From Bacteroides intestinalis (lineage in GTDB: Bacteria > Bacteroidota > Bacteroidia > Bacteroidales > Bacteroidaceae), in contig NZ_QRZF01000004.1 of the NCBI RefSeq assembly GCF_003464595.1, positions 372,001 through 436,000 of the forward strand: 64,000 nucleotides of DNA, written 5' to 3'. The notes under the pieces were generated by a model that was not told the origin of the DNA, ran no database searches, and worked only from the letters and a program-made list of their open reading frames with translations. Both the position numbers and the translations under genes were made by a program. Shown piece by piece: positions 37,963 through 47,629 of this stretch (position 1 is its first letter; each line of letters opens with the position of its first letter).

Positions 37963-39483
37963 ATGAAAAGAAGATATACCTTTTCCCTACTCTTGTCTGG
38001 AGCGCTTCTTTTTTCGTGTGCACACCCCCGACTGGATACTGATAACTTTGAATGGGGAAAAATCCCTCAACAACCGGATTTCTCCTGGGCAGAGAATGTA
38101 GGTAGCCGGCAATTACCGGATAGTAGTACAGTGGTATCCGCTAACTCCTTCGGTGCTGTTGCCGATAGTACGGTTCTTAGTACAGATGCCATTCAAAAAG
38201 CAATAGACAGTTGCGCACTCTCCGGAGGAGGAACCGTTACGCTGCAACCGGGTTATTATCTGACAGGAGCACTTTTTGTCAAAAGCGGGGTTAATCTGCA
38301 AATAAGTAAAGGCGTGACCCTGATAGCCTGTTCTGATATTCATTGTTATCCGGAATTCCGCTCACGCATTGCAGGTATTGAAATGGTATGGCCCGCAGCA
38401 GTAATAAATATCATCGGCGAAGAGAAAGCATCTGTCAGTGGCGAAGGGACTCTGGATTGCCGGGGTAAGATATTTTGGGATAAATACTGGGCTATGCGGA
38501 AAGAATATGAAGCCAAAGGTTTACGCTGGATTGTGGATTACGACTGTAAGCGTGTCCGCGGTATCCTCGTTGAAAACAGTTCGGACGTCACTCTAAGTAA
38601 TTTTACATTGATGCGTACCGGTTTTTGGGGATGCCAGATTTTATACTCTGACCACTGTACAGTAGACGGATTAATTATTAATAACAATATTGGCGGACGT
38701 GGACCCAGTACGGATGGCATCGATATCGATTCATCCACAAATATCTTGATAGAAAACTGTGAAATAGACTGTAACGATGATAATATATGCCTGAAGGCGG
38801 GTAGAGATGCTGACGGTTTACGCGTGAACCGTCCTACAGAAAATGTAGTGATACGCAATTGTATCGCTCACAAAGGTGGAGGATTGATTACATGCGGCAG
38901 CGAAACTTCCGGCAGCATACGCAATGTACTGGCTCACGACCTCAAAGCCATGGGAACTTCGGTTATATTACAACTGAAAAGTGCCACAACCCGTGGTGGA
39001 ACCATCGAGAATATTTTTGTAACCCGGGTAGAAGCCGAAAATAACCGCAGAGTTCTTGGAGCCGAGCCTAACTGGAATCCTAAATACAGCTATAGTACAC
39101 TGCCTGAAGAGTATAAAGGTAAAGAAATACCGGAACATTGGCAAACGATGCTCACCCCGGTAGATCCCCCAGAGAAGGGCTATCCTCATTTCCGTAACAT
39201 ATACTTATCCCATGTCAAAACAACCTATGTACGGGAATTCATTTCCGCCTCCGGTGAAAATGACTCATTACGCCTGGAAAATTTCTATCTGCATGCTATT
39301 GAAGCACAGGCTCAGAAGGCAGGAATGATCCGTTTTACACGGAATTTCAACGCGACAGAAATAAAGCTCTCAGTACCGGAACCTCATTCTATGCTGTTAG
39401 AGGAAAATGAACAGAGTAATATCCGGATAGAATATGTAAAGACTATCAGCAATCAAAATACTGTTGAGAATCAAGCTAATTAA
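37963..39483 (+). CDS. Glycoside hydrolase family 28 (polygalacturonase-like), lipoprotein
   Basis: 506 residues from the ATG at 37963, chosen because MKRRYTFSLLLSGALLFSCAH is a lipoprotein signal; a frame start at 37876 would place 29 polar residues before it. The parallel beta-helix begins SFGAVADSTVLSTDAIQKAID. The GH28 active site is seen as GPSTDGIDIDSS, the paired Asp in CNDDNICLKAG, and GGLITCGSETSGSIRN. The predicted activity is hydrolysis of galacturonic acid linkages in pectin or rhamnogalacturonan. It stands alone on the plus strand, ending the polysaccharide region. Confidence 0.92.
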   Translation: MKRRYTFSLLLSGALLFSCAHPRLDTDNFEWGKIPQQPDFSWAENVGSRQLPDSSTVVSANSFGAVADSTVLSTDAIQKAIDSCALSGGGTVTLQPGYYLTGALFVKSGVNLQISKGVTLIACSDIHCYPEFRSRIAGIEMVWPAAVINIIGEEKASVSGEGTLDCRGKIFWDKYWAMRKEYEAKGLRWIVDYDCKRVRGILVENSSDVTLSNFTLMRTGFWGCQILYSDHCTVDGLIINNNIGGRGPSTDGIDIDSSTNILIENCEIDCNDDNICLKAGRDADGLRVNRPTENVVIRNCIAHKGGGLITCGSETSGSIRNVLAHDLKAMGTSVILQLKSATTRGGTIENIFVTRVEAENNRRVLGAEPNWNPKYSYSTLPEEYKGKEIPEHWQTMLTPVDPPEKGYPHFRNIYLSHVKTTYVREFISASGENDSLRLENFYLHAIEAQAQKAGMIRFTRNFNATEIKLSVPEPHSMLLEENEQSNIRIEYVKTISNQNTVENQAN

Positions 39484-39503
39484 AGTATAGCCTCTTTATA
39501 TCG

Positions 39504-39545
39504 TATGGCTCTTGCTGGATAATACATGATCCAACAAGAGCCATA
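39504..39545 (+). terminator. Terminator hairpin after GH28
   Basis: TATGGCTCTTGCTGGAT (39504-39520) pairs with ATCCAACAAGAGCCATA (39529-39545) over 17 positions with one mismatch and an 8-nt loop. No long U run follows. Confidence 0.75.
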
Positions 39546-39662
39546 ATCATATATCCCCCCCTCTTCCACACATTAACACATTTTAGTTTTATTCCTATAG
39601 GGAGTTCTTTTTCCGCCCCTGTCTTTAATTATGAACTATAAACTAAACTAAATTAAAACAGT

Positions 39663-40082
39663 ATGAAACAACTTTGTAAAAAAATGGCGGGAGCTGCAGC
39701 TATTCTCTTCATCCTTGCCGCATGCAGTGAGAACAATTCCAATTATCCCGAAGAGTATGTAGGCTTTGACAAGACTACCAAGAATTATTCATTCGACAGA
39801 AGTAAAGATGTTGAAGAGTTCGACATTAAAATTATCGCCGCAGAGAAGAAAAAAGAAGATCGGGAAGTCCTTATCAACGGAGTAAGTATGCCAGGACAAA
39901 CTGTCGTATTCAGCATCGAGGATAAAAAGGTTATTATTCCTGCAAAAAAGAAATCTGCCAATCTGCGTGTGAAGATCTATCCCAAGAAAATTAAAAATAA
40001 AGCAGAGTTTCGTATAGTCTGTATCCCGCAGGACAAGGAAGCAAAAAGAACACAAATCACGGTCTACCTGGAACCCAAATAA
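39663..40082 (+). CDS. Small lipoprotein of unknown function
   Basis: 139 residues. MAGAAAILFILAACSENNSNYPEEY carries a lipobox. The rest is a lysine-rich, single beta-sandwich-like domain (DVEEFDIKIIAAEKKKEDREVLIN, then AKKKSANLRVKIYPKKIKNKAEFRIVCIP), reminiscent of surface lipoproteins with a DUF4843/DUF1735-like fold. I do not recognise a specific family. It lies 179 nt after GH28 and 312 nt before the FecR gene, separated from the latter by a long inverted repeat. Confidence 0.7.
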   Translation: MKQLCKKMAGAAAILFILAACSENNSNYPEEYVGFDKTTKNYSFDRSKDVEEFDIKIIAAEKKKEDREVLINGVSMPGQTVVFSIEDKKVIIPAKKKSANLRVKIYPKKIKNKAEFRIVCIPQDKEAKRTQITVYLEPK

Positions 40083-40113
40083 CCTGAACCTGACTTTCAC
40101 TATAATAAATAAC

Positions 40114-40291
40114 TCAAGTTTCGCAAGCTCAACTTTCGCAGTCAACAAGGCTTCAGTTGACAAGGGAACAAGGCAAGAATGTCAGACTTTTCATGAGAAT
40201 ACGATAGGTGAGAATTGTTTGTGAGACTATCTCCCTTGTCACCTTGTCAACTGAAACCTTGTTAACTAATAAGTTGAGCTTGCGAAACTTA
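40114..40291. repeat. 178-bp inverted-repeat element, MITE-like
   Basis: Near-identical arms of about 58 bp (40116-40173 and 40234-40290) flank a 60-nt centre. The outer 20 positions, AAGTTTCGCAAGCTCAACTT, are perfectly complementary to the other arm. AATAAATAAC stands immediately outside on both sides (40104-40113 and 40292-40301), like a target-site duplication, though it is AT-rich. There is no coding capacity. It occupies the gap where a sigma gene would be expected upstream of FecR. Confidence 0.7.
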
Positions 40292-40394
40292 AATAAATAA
40301 CGAGAATGAATCAGCAAAAGATCCAATTTCTCAAATAAAAAAGGATTTAGCGTAGGGAGTTTTTTCATTTTAACTGTCTTTATAGGAAAGAAAG

Positions 40395-41276
40395 ATGAAG
40401 AACATGGAACAAGATTTTGAAAAAATACTCAATAAACTCGTAGCCTCCACCCGTTCGCCGAGAGGAAAATTTTCCAAAGCTAACAGTTGGATACTTCTTG
40501 AAAAACGGTTACCACGTCTGCAACGCCGCATCCTTTCATTGCGCACTATGGCGAGTGCAGCCGCCGTTGCCGTGCTTTGCGTACTGGGATGGTGGGCATA
40601 CTATATGTTCGCCCCGGTACCATTGCAAACCGTATCCACGCTGGCAGAAACACGTAGTATAACGCTACCCGACCAAACAGAAATAGTACTGAACCGCTAT
40701 TCAACTCTGACTTACCCCGAACGGTTCAGAGGAAAAGACCGGAAAGTACAGTTGCAGGGTGAAGCTTACTTCGAAGTCAGTAAAGATGCGGCACACCCTT
40801 TCAAGGTGGAGGCCGAAGCGGTTATAGTACAAGTTTTGGGTACTCATTTCAATATCGAAGCCTATCCCGAAGATGCGCAAGTTAAAACAACGTTACTGGA
40901 AGGTTCTGTAGCTGTCAGCCTCATCGGTAAAGAAGAAGAAAGCCTGGTACTCTCACCTAACGAAAGTGCCATTTACAATAAGGATAAAAAGAGCTTAACT
41001 TTACACACCGAAAAGGATGCATCGGAAGAGATTGCCTGGAGAAACGGAACACTGCTTTTTAAAAGTATTCCCCTGCAGGAGATTGTCCGGCAACTTTCCA
41101 ATGCTTTTCATACGGACATCCGTATAGAAGATACTGATTTGCAGAACTACCACATGACGGCTACTTTTTCCGATGGTGAAACATTGGAAGAAATCCTTTC
41201 TTTGCTTTGTCGCAACCAAAAGTTTGGATACACAAAAACTAATGACACTATAACGATCACACAAAAATTAAACTAG
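40395..41276 (+). CDS. FecR-type anti-sigma factor
   Basis: 293 residues (Met4 at 40404 is an alternative start). A cytoplasmic N-terminus is followed by a membrane span (MASAAAVAVLCVLGWWAYYMFA, about 50-72) and the periplasmic FecR domain (ITLPDQTEIVLNRYSTLTYP, LQGEAYFEVSKDAAHPFKVEAE, VLGTHFNIEAYPEDAQVKTTLLEG). The C-terminal FecR_C domain is LLFKSIPLQEIVRQLSNAFH. The family holds an ECF sigma factor until a loaded TonB receptor signals. It is followed with a 1-nt gap by the STN-containing receptor, but no sigma gene lies upstream. Confidence 0.92.
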   Translation: MKNMEQDFEKILNKLVASTRSPRGKFSKANSWILLEKRLPRLQRRILSLRTMASAAAVAVLCVLGWWAYYMFAPVPLQTVSTLAETRSITLPDQTEIVLNRYSTLTYPERFRGKDRKVQLQGEAYFEVSKDAAHPFKVEAEAVIVQVLGTHFNIEAYPEDAQVKTTLLEGSVAVSLIGKEEESLVLSPNESAIYNKDKKSLTLHTEKDASEEIAWRNGTLLFKSIPLQEIVRQLSNAFHTDIRIEDTDLQNYHMTATFSDGETLEEILSLLCRNQKFGYTKTNDTITITQKLN

Positions 41277-41277
41277 A

Positions 41278-44073
41278 ATGAAATCCTCTATCTGCTCACC
41301 CCGCACCATCAGGAAATTATTCCTGGTGGGAGCGGTTCTCCTCTCGACCTGTACTCTACAAAGTACGCTCGTATTTGCCACTTGTGTTTTACAGGCCAAC
41401 CCTTCACAAACGCGTTTTAGTATTAAACTACAAAATGCTACGTTGGAAGAGTTTGTGAAACAAATGGAACAAAAAACAGGTTACAGCTTCATCTATGGAG
41501 AAGAAGTACGCTTGAATAGCCGTATCACATTGGCTGTCCGCGATCTCACTATCAATGAAATCCTGCGGAAGGCTTTTGAAATGCAGCCTATAGGCTTCGA
41601 AATATCAGGAAAACATATTTTGCTACATAAGCGGCCCATGCCGCAGAAAACCGTAAGCCGACGGTTCACGATCAGCGGATACGTGACGGACGGAGCGTCT
41701 TCCGAGACGCTGATTGGTGCCAATGTTCTCGATAGTCGTCAGCGTGTGGGCACTGCCACCAATCCTTTCGGTTTCTATACCCTCACCTTACCTGAGGGAG
41801 ATGCAGAATTAAGTTTTTCGTATTTAGGGTACGAAACACGGCACAGTTCGTTCCCGCTAAACCAAGACACCGTGCTCAATATTCGCCTGAACACTAATAA
41901 CGAACTGGCGGAAGTGATCATACTTTCGGATAAAAAGGAAGCTGGTATCCAAGCCACCGCCATGGGTGCACATGAGATTCCCATGGCACAAATACAACAT
42001 ACACCCGCTGTACTGGGGGAGGCTGATATATTGAAAACCATCCAGCTAATGCCAGGCGTACAGGCAGGAACCGAAGGCTTCTCCGGTTTATATGTACGTG
42101 GTGGAGGACCGGATCAGAACTTGATATTGCTGGACGGTATTCCTATATATAATGCCGACCACCTATTGGGTGTTTTCTCTATCTTCACACCCGAAGCTGT
42201 GAAAAAGGTTACACTGTTCAAGAGTTCTTTTCCGGCACGCTATGGCGGACGTCTTTCGTCTATTGTAGATGTGCGTACCAACGACGGGGATATGAAGCGT
42301 TATCATGGCGCACTGAGCATAGGTACACTCACTGATAAAATACATTTGGAAGGACCTATTATCAAAGATCGCACTTCTTTTTCGCTTAGCGGACGTGGTA
42401 CGCATACTGCTTTTTTATCTAACTTATTCACAAGTGATGGAGAAAGTTACAATTATTACTTTTATGATCTCAATGCCAAGGTCAATCATAAATTCAGTGA
42501 CCGTAGTCGCCTTTTCCTTGGTTTCTACCACGGAAAAGATCATTATCATTTCAGCCTCAAAGAAGACTATACATACGGCGATGAAGGATCAGAGACTTAT
42601 CAGAAGAATAATTATAATGATAAAACGAGCCTGAACTGGGGAAATACCATTGTATCAGGACGTTGGAACTATGTATTCAACAATAAACTATTCAGTAATA
42701 CTACTATAGCTTTCAATAGCTATCGAATGCAGTTACGCAGCAAATCTATAGAACATCGTATCATTAGCAAAGAGCAATATGGTTTTCAGTACCATTCGGA
42801 TTATCGTTCGGGGATCCGTGACTGGAGTTTTCGGACAGATTTCGACTACACCCCTATTCCTGCACACCACATAAAGTTTGGTGTGGAATACTTATACCAT
42901 ACCTTCCGTCCCGAAACAACTACCTCGAAAATGAAGGAAGAAGAAAACGGAGAAATAGGACAAGATACTTTATATCACGGAATTTCAAACAGCTATCTGC
43001 ATGGACATGAAGTTTCAATCTACGCAGAGGATAATTTCGACATTGGAAGTCGCACCAGCATAAATGCAGGAGTTCACTTTTCCCTATTTAACACACAGGG
43101 TAAGAATTACTTTTCAGCACAACCACGAGTTTCCGTCCGTTATCGATTCGATCATGACTTCTCTGTAAAAGCATCTTTCTCTCAGATGGCACAGTATGTA
43201 CATCAATTGTCATCTACTCCTCTTGCCATGCCTACAGATCTTTGGGTACCTATCACTAAAAATATACGCCCTATGTTTTCCAATCAATACTCCATAGGTG
43301 GATATTATACAGGAATCCCTGGTTGGGAGTTCTCAGTAGAAGGCTACTACAAGCAAATGCGTAATGTACTGGAATATCAGAATGGTGTTTCATTCTTCGG
43401 AAGTTCTACTAACTGGGAAGATAAAGTGGAAATGGGTAAAGGGCGTTCAATGGGAATAGAATTCATGGCGCAGAAAACAATGGGTAAAACCACCGGATGG
43501 CTGGCATATACTCTGGCAAAAGCGGACCGTCAGTTCAAAGAAGGTGGCATCAACAATGGTGAACGTTTTCCTTATAAATATGACCGTAGACATAATATAA
43601 GTCTTTCCCTTAACCATAAATTCAACAAACGGATTGATGTCGGCGCTTCTTGGGTGTTTAACAGTGGAGGAACAGCTACCATACCGGAACAACAAACCGT
43701 TATCATCAAACCTGATGGTAGCATCACACAGGCCAATTATATCTCCAGACGTAATAATTATCGTCTGCCTTCCAGTCATCGCCTGAACCTTGGTATAAAC
43801 TTCAATAAGAAAACGAAGCATGGCATGCGCATCTGGAACATTAGCATTTACAATGCTTATAATGCAATGAACCCAACATTAATCTATACCAAACAACGAA
43901 ACAGTGATTATTATATGGATAAATATTATGAAAATCAGTACCATAATAATAAATTTTGGTACCAGAGTGATGATGGGAATATGTACGAAGCTTATGACAA
44001 AACAAAAATTGTTATCAAAAAGCTGACTTTATTGCCAATCATTCCATCTGTTACCTATACTTATAAATTTTAA
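41278..44073 (+). CDS. STN-domain TonB-dependent receptor
   Basis: 931 residues with a signal peptide. An STN (secretin/TonB N-terminal) domain occupies about 42-95 (FSIKLQNATLEEFVKQMEQKTGYSFIYGEE), the part that contacts a FecR protein. A CarboxypepD_reg-like domain follows (ISGYVTDGASSETLIGANVLD), then a plug (LMPGVQAGTEGFSGLYVRGGGPDQNLILLDG) and a barrel ending LPIIPSVTYTYKF. The plug LYVRGGGPDQN form and the DUF4249 neighbour mark this as the non-SusC class of Bacteroidetes receptor, whose substrates are often peptides or cofactors rather than glycans. Confidence 0.92.
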   Translation: MKSSICSPRTIRKLFLVGAVLLSTCTLQSTLVFATCVLQANPSQTRFSIKLQNATLEEFVKQMEQKTGYSFIYGEEVRLNSRITLAVRDLTINEILRKAFEMQPIGFEISGKHILLHKRPMPQKTVSRRFTISGYVTDGASSETLIGANVLDSRQRVGTATNPFGFYTLTLPEGDAELSFSYLGYETRHSSFPLNQDTVLNIRLNTNNELAEVIILSDKKEAGIQATAMGAHEIPMAQIQHTPAVLGEADILKTIQLMPGVQAGTEGFSGLYVRGGGPDQNLILLDGIPIYNADHLLGVFSIFTPEAVKKVTLFKSSFPARYGGRLSSIVDVRTNDGDMKRYHGALSIGTLTDKIHLEGPIIKDRTSFSLSGRGTHTAFLSNLFTSDGESYNYYFYDLNAKVNHKFSDRSRLFLGFYHGKDHYHFSLKEDYTYGDEGSETYQKNNYNDKTSLNWGNTIVSGRWNYVFNNKLFSNTTIAFNSYRMQLRSKSIEHRIISKEQYGFQYHSDYRSGIRDWSFRTDFDYTPIPAHHIKFGVEYLYHTFRPETTTSKMKEEENGEIGQDTLYHGISNSYLHGHEVSIYAEDNFDIGSRTSINAGVHFSLFNTQGKNYFSAQPRVSVRYRFDHDFSVKASFSQMAQYVHQLSSTPLAMPTDLWVPITKNIRPMFSNQYSIGGYYTGIPGWEFSVEGYYKQMRNVLEYQNGVSFFGSSTNWEDKVEMGKGRSMGIEFMAQKTMGKTTGWLAYTLAKADRQFKEGGINNGERFPYKYDRRHNISLSLNHKFNKRIDVGASWVFNSGGTATIPEQQTVIIKPDGSITQANYISRRNNYRLPSSHRLNLGINFNKKTKHGMRIWNISIYNAYNAMNPTLIYTKQRNSDYYMDKYYENQYHNNKFWYQSDDGNMYEAYDKTKIVIKKLTLLPIIPSVTYTYKF

Positions 44074-44105
44074 GAAGAACAGTTATACTATAAATTCAGA
44101 CGAAA

Positions 44106-45197
44106 ATGAAAACAAGAAAATTTTTCTTATACCTTATTATATATGTAGGTATCAATCTCTTCGCCTCTTGTGAGAATGAGATCCCCTACACCCCACCATA
44201 TCGTGAACCGCAACTCATTATGAATGCCCTTCTCGATGCCGGTGAGCATGAGAATTTCGTCTTTCTTAGTGTAAGTGGTATAGAGGGTATCTCACATGTT
44301 GAAACTGCCAGCCTTACTCTTTACATCAATGGACAACTTGCCGAAACTCCCGAAGAACTACCTCCATTGAAGCCTATCGGTAGTCTGGATGTAGTTTATG
44401 ATCCAGACGCACCTCTCAATAATCTTCCTGAAATTGCAAAGCGAAAGAAGTATCGTATCACCACGACTCTGAATCCTGGAGATAACATTCGTCTGGAAGC
44501 TATAGCAGAAAACGGGAAATACCATGCAACAGCAGAAGTGACTGTCCCTTACCCTGTAAATACGATTCAGGTGGATACATGCCTCGCCAGACTCAAAGAA
44601 TACAATGGTTGGAATACTTACCGCCAATTTAAAATCACCTTGCAAGATCGTCCCAATGAAAAGAATCATTATCGGCTGGACATACGAAATGACATCACCG
44701 TTTACGGGCAATATAACAACTATAAAGACACCATTGTCTACTCACGGTATACAGATTTGATAAATCGGGAAGATATCATATTAACAGATGGAAAGCCCAG
44801 TAATAGTGAAGATTACGAAGATGATCCGTTCGGTAGTTACATTGAAAACAAATACAATGTTTTCACAGATGGACGCTTTTCCGGCAGTACCTGTACACTG
44901 AAAGTTTACACCCAGCTTTATAATAATGATTATTCAGGACTTTATAACGTCACTCGCCGCTCCAAAAGCATCACTGTCCGCCTGCTCAGTATCAGTGAAG
45001 CAGAATTTCGCTATCTGAAAGCTTTAAACTATCTGGAATCAGACAACTATGAGGAAGCACTCATGGAACCTGTTATCATACCAAGCAATGTAAAAGGCGG
45101 TCTCGGATTTGTAGGAATCAGTTCGGAAACAAGAATGACAATGCAGCTGCCTGATGAGATTATTGACAATGAAAACTTACCACCATATACTCAATAA
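44106..45197 (+). CDS. DUF4249 domain-containing lipoprotein
   Basis: 363 residues. FFLYLIIYVGINLFASCENEIPYTP has a lipobox. The pattern CENEI..., LIMNALLDAGEHENFVFLSVSG (beta-sandwich) and YTTLNPGDNIRLEA-like RITTTLNPGDNIRLEAIAENGKYHATAEVTVP fits DUF4249, a family that almost always follows a TonB-dependent receptor of the STN/LYVRGG class in Bacteroidetes. It is probably a surface partner of the receptor 32 nt upstream. Substrate unknown. Confidence 0.85.
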   Translation: MKTRKFFLYLIIYVGINLFASCENEIPYTPPYREPQLIMNALLDAGEHENFVFLSVSGIEGISHVETASLTLYINGQLAETPEELPPLKPIGSLDVVYDPDAPLNNLPEIAKRKKYRITTTLNPGDNIRLEAIAENGKYHATAEVTVPYPVNTIQVDTCLARLKEYNGWNTYRQFKITLQDRPNEKNHYRLDIRNDITVYGQYNNYKDTIVYSRYTDLINREDIILTDGKPSNSEDYEDDPFGSYIENKYNVFTDGRFSGSTCTLKVYTQLYNNDYSGLYNVTRRSKSITVRLLSISEAEFRYLKALNYLESDNYEEALMEPVIIPSNVKGGLGFVGISSETRMTMQLPDEIIDNENLPPYTQ

Positions 45198-45206
45198 GAT
45201 TATACC

Positions 45207-45956
45207 ATGAAGCATTATATTCTTCTCTTGTTAATAGCCGTGTCTTTCTGTTCCTGCCGAAGTTCGCGCAGCATGCAGAAAGAATTGAATGGCATGCGTA
45301 GCAATCTTTTCTATGAGCTTATTTCGCAAGAATATACCGGCAAAGTCAAAGACAGCATCTATCTGGATTTTATAGATTACTCCAACACTGATTATTACAG
45401 CACTATCAAGCGGAAAGGTGGTTTCTTCATTCCACTGATTATCTTTAATAGACAACAGGATCGCTTCCGCACACGGCTGGGTGAGCATTCTCTCAGCCAA
45501 CTTTATCGTGAATTCCTCACGGATGCATTATTAACCGAATGTAATAGTAGTACCTGCTTCCAATTAATAGATAACAAAGACAATCAAGTTCCCGCTGACT
45601 CTGTTTACCGCCTGGAGGTAAAAGTCAGGCAGAATGAAACAATTGGTGGTGTTGTTTTAAATGAAAGCGGATTTATTTGGTTCGAAGGTGGTTACATAAC
45701 CTTGCAAAGCGCTCGTTACCGCCCGGCACAAACTCAACTTTCCATTTCTATACGTTTTTCGCACCATGGCAATTGCTTGCTAGACAAAACCTACAATGTC
45801 AAGCATAAGCAGTCTCGCAGAGATCGGAGCTATGAAGATTCCTATGCCGCCAATCAAGGCTGCCTGGATGATATGGCAGAATGTCTGTCACTTGCCACCC
45901 GGGAAATTGTTGAAGAAATCAGCCAGGAGCTGAATTTACTCATGTCCGCCCGATAG
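45207..45956 (+). CDS. Lipoprotein of unknown function
   Basis: 249 residues. MKHYILLLLIAVSFCSCRSSRS carries a lipobox. The domain has a mixed alpha/beta look (SIYLDFIDYSNTDYYSTIKRKGGFFIPLIIFN, then VYRLEVKVRQNETIGG), with a late region (TQLSISIRFSHHGNCLLDKTYNV) that recalls LpoB- or DUF4136-like lipoproteins, but I cannot assign a family. It starts 9 nt after the DUF4249 gene and is the last gene of the FecR operon. Confidence 0.75.
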   Translation: MKHYILLLLIAVSFCSCRSSRSMQKELNGMRSNLFYELISQEYTGKVKDSIYLDFIDYSNTDYYSTIKRKGGFFIPLIIFNRQQDRFRTRLGEHSLSQLYREFLTDALLTECNSSTCFQLIDNKDNQVPADSVYRLEVKVRQNETIGGVVLNESGFIWFEGGYITLQSARYRPAQTQLSISIRFSHHGNCLLDKTYNVKHKQSRRDRSYEDSYAANQGCLDDMAECLSLATREIVEEISQELNLLMSAR

Positions 45957-46124
45957 CCTATTATACATTCCACGCAAAGCATCCACTATCATTCTGATCG
46001 ACCGTGTACGATAACCATATTACATTCATATTACAAAAAAGACCTCAAACAATCAAAATAACATCATATAATTGATCTATATCAAAAAATAGTCATCTAA
46101 ACAGTACTTTCTTTCTTTTTCGTT

Positions 46125-46154
46125 TTTGTGTTATAAAACATATTTCTATATTTG
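46125..46154 (+). promoter_or_regulatory. Canonical Bacteroides promoter
   Basis: TTTG (46125-46128), 18 nt, TATATTTG (46147-46154) matches the housekeeping consensus. The predicted leader to the gene at 46259 is about 100 nt and A/T-rich. The remaining part of the 302-nt gap from 45957 has no other recognisable element. Confidence 0.8.
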
Positions 46155-46258
46155 CACAGGTAAAAAGAAAAAGCTAAGCGCTTAGAGCTGTTTTCAATAG
46201 GTATTAGATTTTTAGAGTTAGAATTGTTTTTAGGTATAACAAATTAAAAGTAGGTATT

Positions 46259-46612
46259 ATGAAACGTTTAGGATTAACATTAATGGCAGCAGTCTGCCTG
46301 ACTGCTACGACATTTGCAGCAGGAAATCAACCTACAACTGCAAAATGGGATGGTAACATCAACGTAACCAAGTTGAGTAAATATTTGAATTTATCCGCTG
46401 ACCAGCATGAAGAAGTAGCAAACATTTGCGATTACTTCTCTACACAGATGGAACGCGCTACAACTGCCAAGAAGGATCAGAAAAAGAAACTTCACAATGC
46501 AGTTTATGGAAACTTGAAGTTGATGAGAAAAGCACTGACTGACAAACAATATGCTGAATATGCAAGAGTATTGAATGTCACTTTGCAGAACAAGGGTATC
46601 GAAATGAAATAA
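46259..46612 (+). CDS. Small secreted helical protein
   Basis: 117 residues with a cleavable signal peptide (RLGLTLMAAVCLTATTFAAG). The mature part is helical: KLSKYLNLSADQHEEVANICDYFSTQMERATTAKKDQKKKLHNAV, followed by MRKALTDKQYAEYARVLNVTLQNKG. The spacing of LNLSADQ and LTDKQYAEY recalls Spy/CpxP-type LTxxQ motifs, so a periplasmic chaperone-like role is possible but not shown. It is monocistronic, with its own strong promoter and terminator, suggesting high expression. Confidence 0.8.
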   Translation: MKRLGLTLMAAVCLTATTFAAGNQPTTAKWDGNINVTKLSKYLNLSADQHEEVANICDYFSTQMERATTAKKDQKKKLHNAVYGNLKLMRKALTDKQYAEYARVLNVTLQNKGIEMK

Positions 46613-46662
46613 TTTCACGTCGATAATTAGGAATATCCTTTTTGATTAATAAATAAATTGTA

Positions 46663-46699
46663 AAAGAGGGCGCTGAACATTACGTTTAGCGCCCTCTTT
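46663..46699 (+). terminator. Rho-independent terminator
   Basis: AAAGAGGGCGCT (46663-46674) pairs with AGCGCCCTCTTT (46688-46699), a 12-bp stem with a 13-nt loop, followed by T-rich sequence. It serves the plus-strand gene and, reading in reverse, the convergent response regulator gene. Confidence 0.92.
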
Positions 46700-46749
46700 C
46701 CTTTGTCAACACTATCTAAGTGCCGACTCCCTAACCAATATAATTTCAT

Positions 46750-47502
46750 TTACAAACAATATCTGTCTTGTAGTTCCTTCTTATGCTTTCTTGAGACTAA
46801 AAGTTCTGTTATCTTATCAAAAGGAGGATACAATATACATTTGTTATCTTTAATAATCATCAGATAATCAATATTAATAATATAAGACTGATGTATCTGG
46901 ACAAAACAAGGCGAGTACTGAATTATCTGTTCAGCAGTCATTCCACGGCGCAAGACCAACGGCGGCTGATTATTAAGCACCACTTCCCACTGCCTGCGAT
47001 CGGAACAATACCGGAAAAAACCAATTTCAGCAGAACGCAATGCACGCATATCATTTGTCGGAGTAAATACAATGAACGTTTGTCCACTATTCAGTGGCAT
47101 TCTCATAGGTAATGCCGCTTTTTGTCTCGCCTCAGCCTGTTTCACAAAACGTGCCAATATATCTTTCAATTCTTGCTCTTCGAAAGGTTTTAATAAATAG
47201 TCAAACGCAGATTCACGAATGGCCTGTATCATATATTTGTCGTAAGCTGTATAAAAAACAACCCGCATATTCCACGAAACATCATCCCGAATATCCTCCA
47301 GCAGTTCCATACCCGTCATATCCGGCATTTCCACATCCAGAAAAAGCAAATCAGGTTGTATCTTAGCAATCACTTTTTTGGCTTGCTTACCATTCCGGGC
47401 TGTCTTTTCCAAAGAAAAACGCACATCTTTACTTAACTCGAAAGTCAAATTCTCGAGTGCTACATCATCATCGTCAACTATTATAACTTTATATCTATTC
47501 AT
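46750..47502 (-). CDS. LytTR-family response regulator
   Basis: 250 residues. The receiver domain starts YKVIIVDDDDVALENL, with phosphoacceptor Asp56 in LLFLDVEMPDMTGMELL and KPF near residue 105. The C-terminal LytTR DNA-binding domain (about 150-245) includes FCQIHQSY-like CFVQIHQSYIINIDYLMIIKDNKCILY. It follows the histidine kinase gene by 127 nt on the same strand and is its evident partner. Confidence 0.93.
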   Translation of the reverse strand: MNRYKVIIVDDDDVALENLTFELSKDVRFSLEKTARNGKQAKKVIAKIQPDLLFLDVEMPDMTGMELLEDIRDDVSWNMRVVFYTAYDKYMIQAIRESAFDYLLKPFEEQELKDILARFVKQAEARQKAALPMRMPLNSGQTFIVFTPTNDMRALRSAEIGFFRYCSDRRQWEVVLNNQPPLVLRRGMTAEQIIQYSPCFVQIHQSYIINIDYLMIIKDNKCILYPPFDKITELLVSRKHKKELQDRYCL

Positions 47503-47629
47503 GTCTATTTCATGTATCTTTTGACGAATGTAGAGATTATATTGTTTTCAGGCAAAACCCTCAAAGTGATTTTATAGATTATCCGGTGATTATTCGTCCT
47601 ATCCTTGCTAAAAACGAGATTAAACATTA

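Noticed and set aside
46259-46612. Firm assignment to Spy/CpxP
   Set aside because: Only loose LTxxQ-like spacing is visible; a family match cannot be supported by eye.
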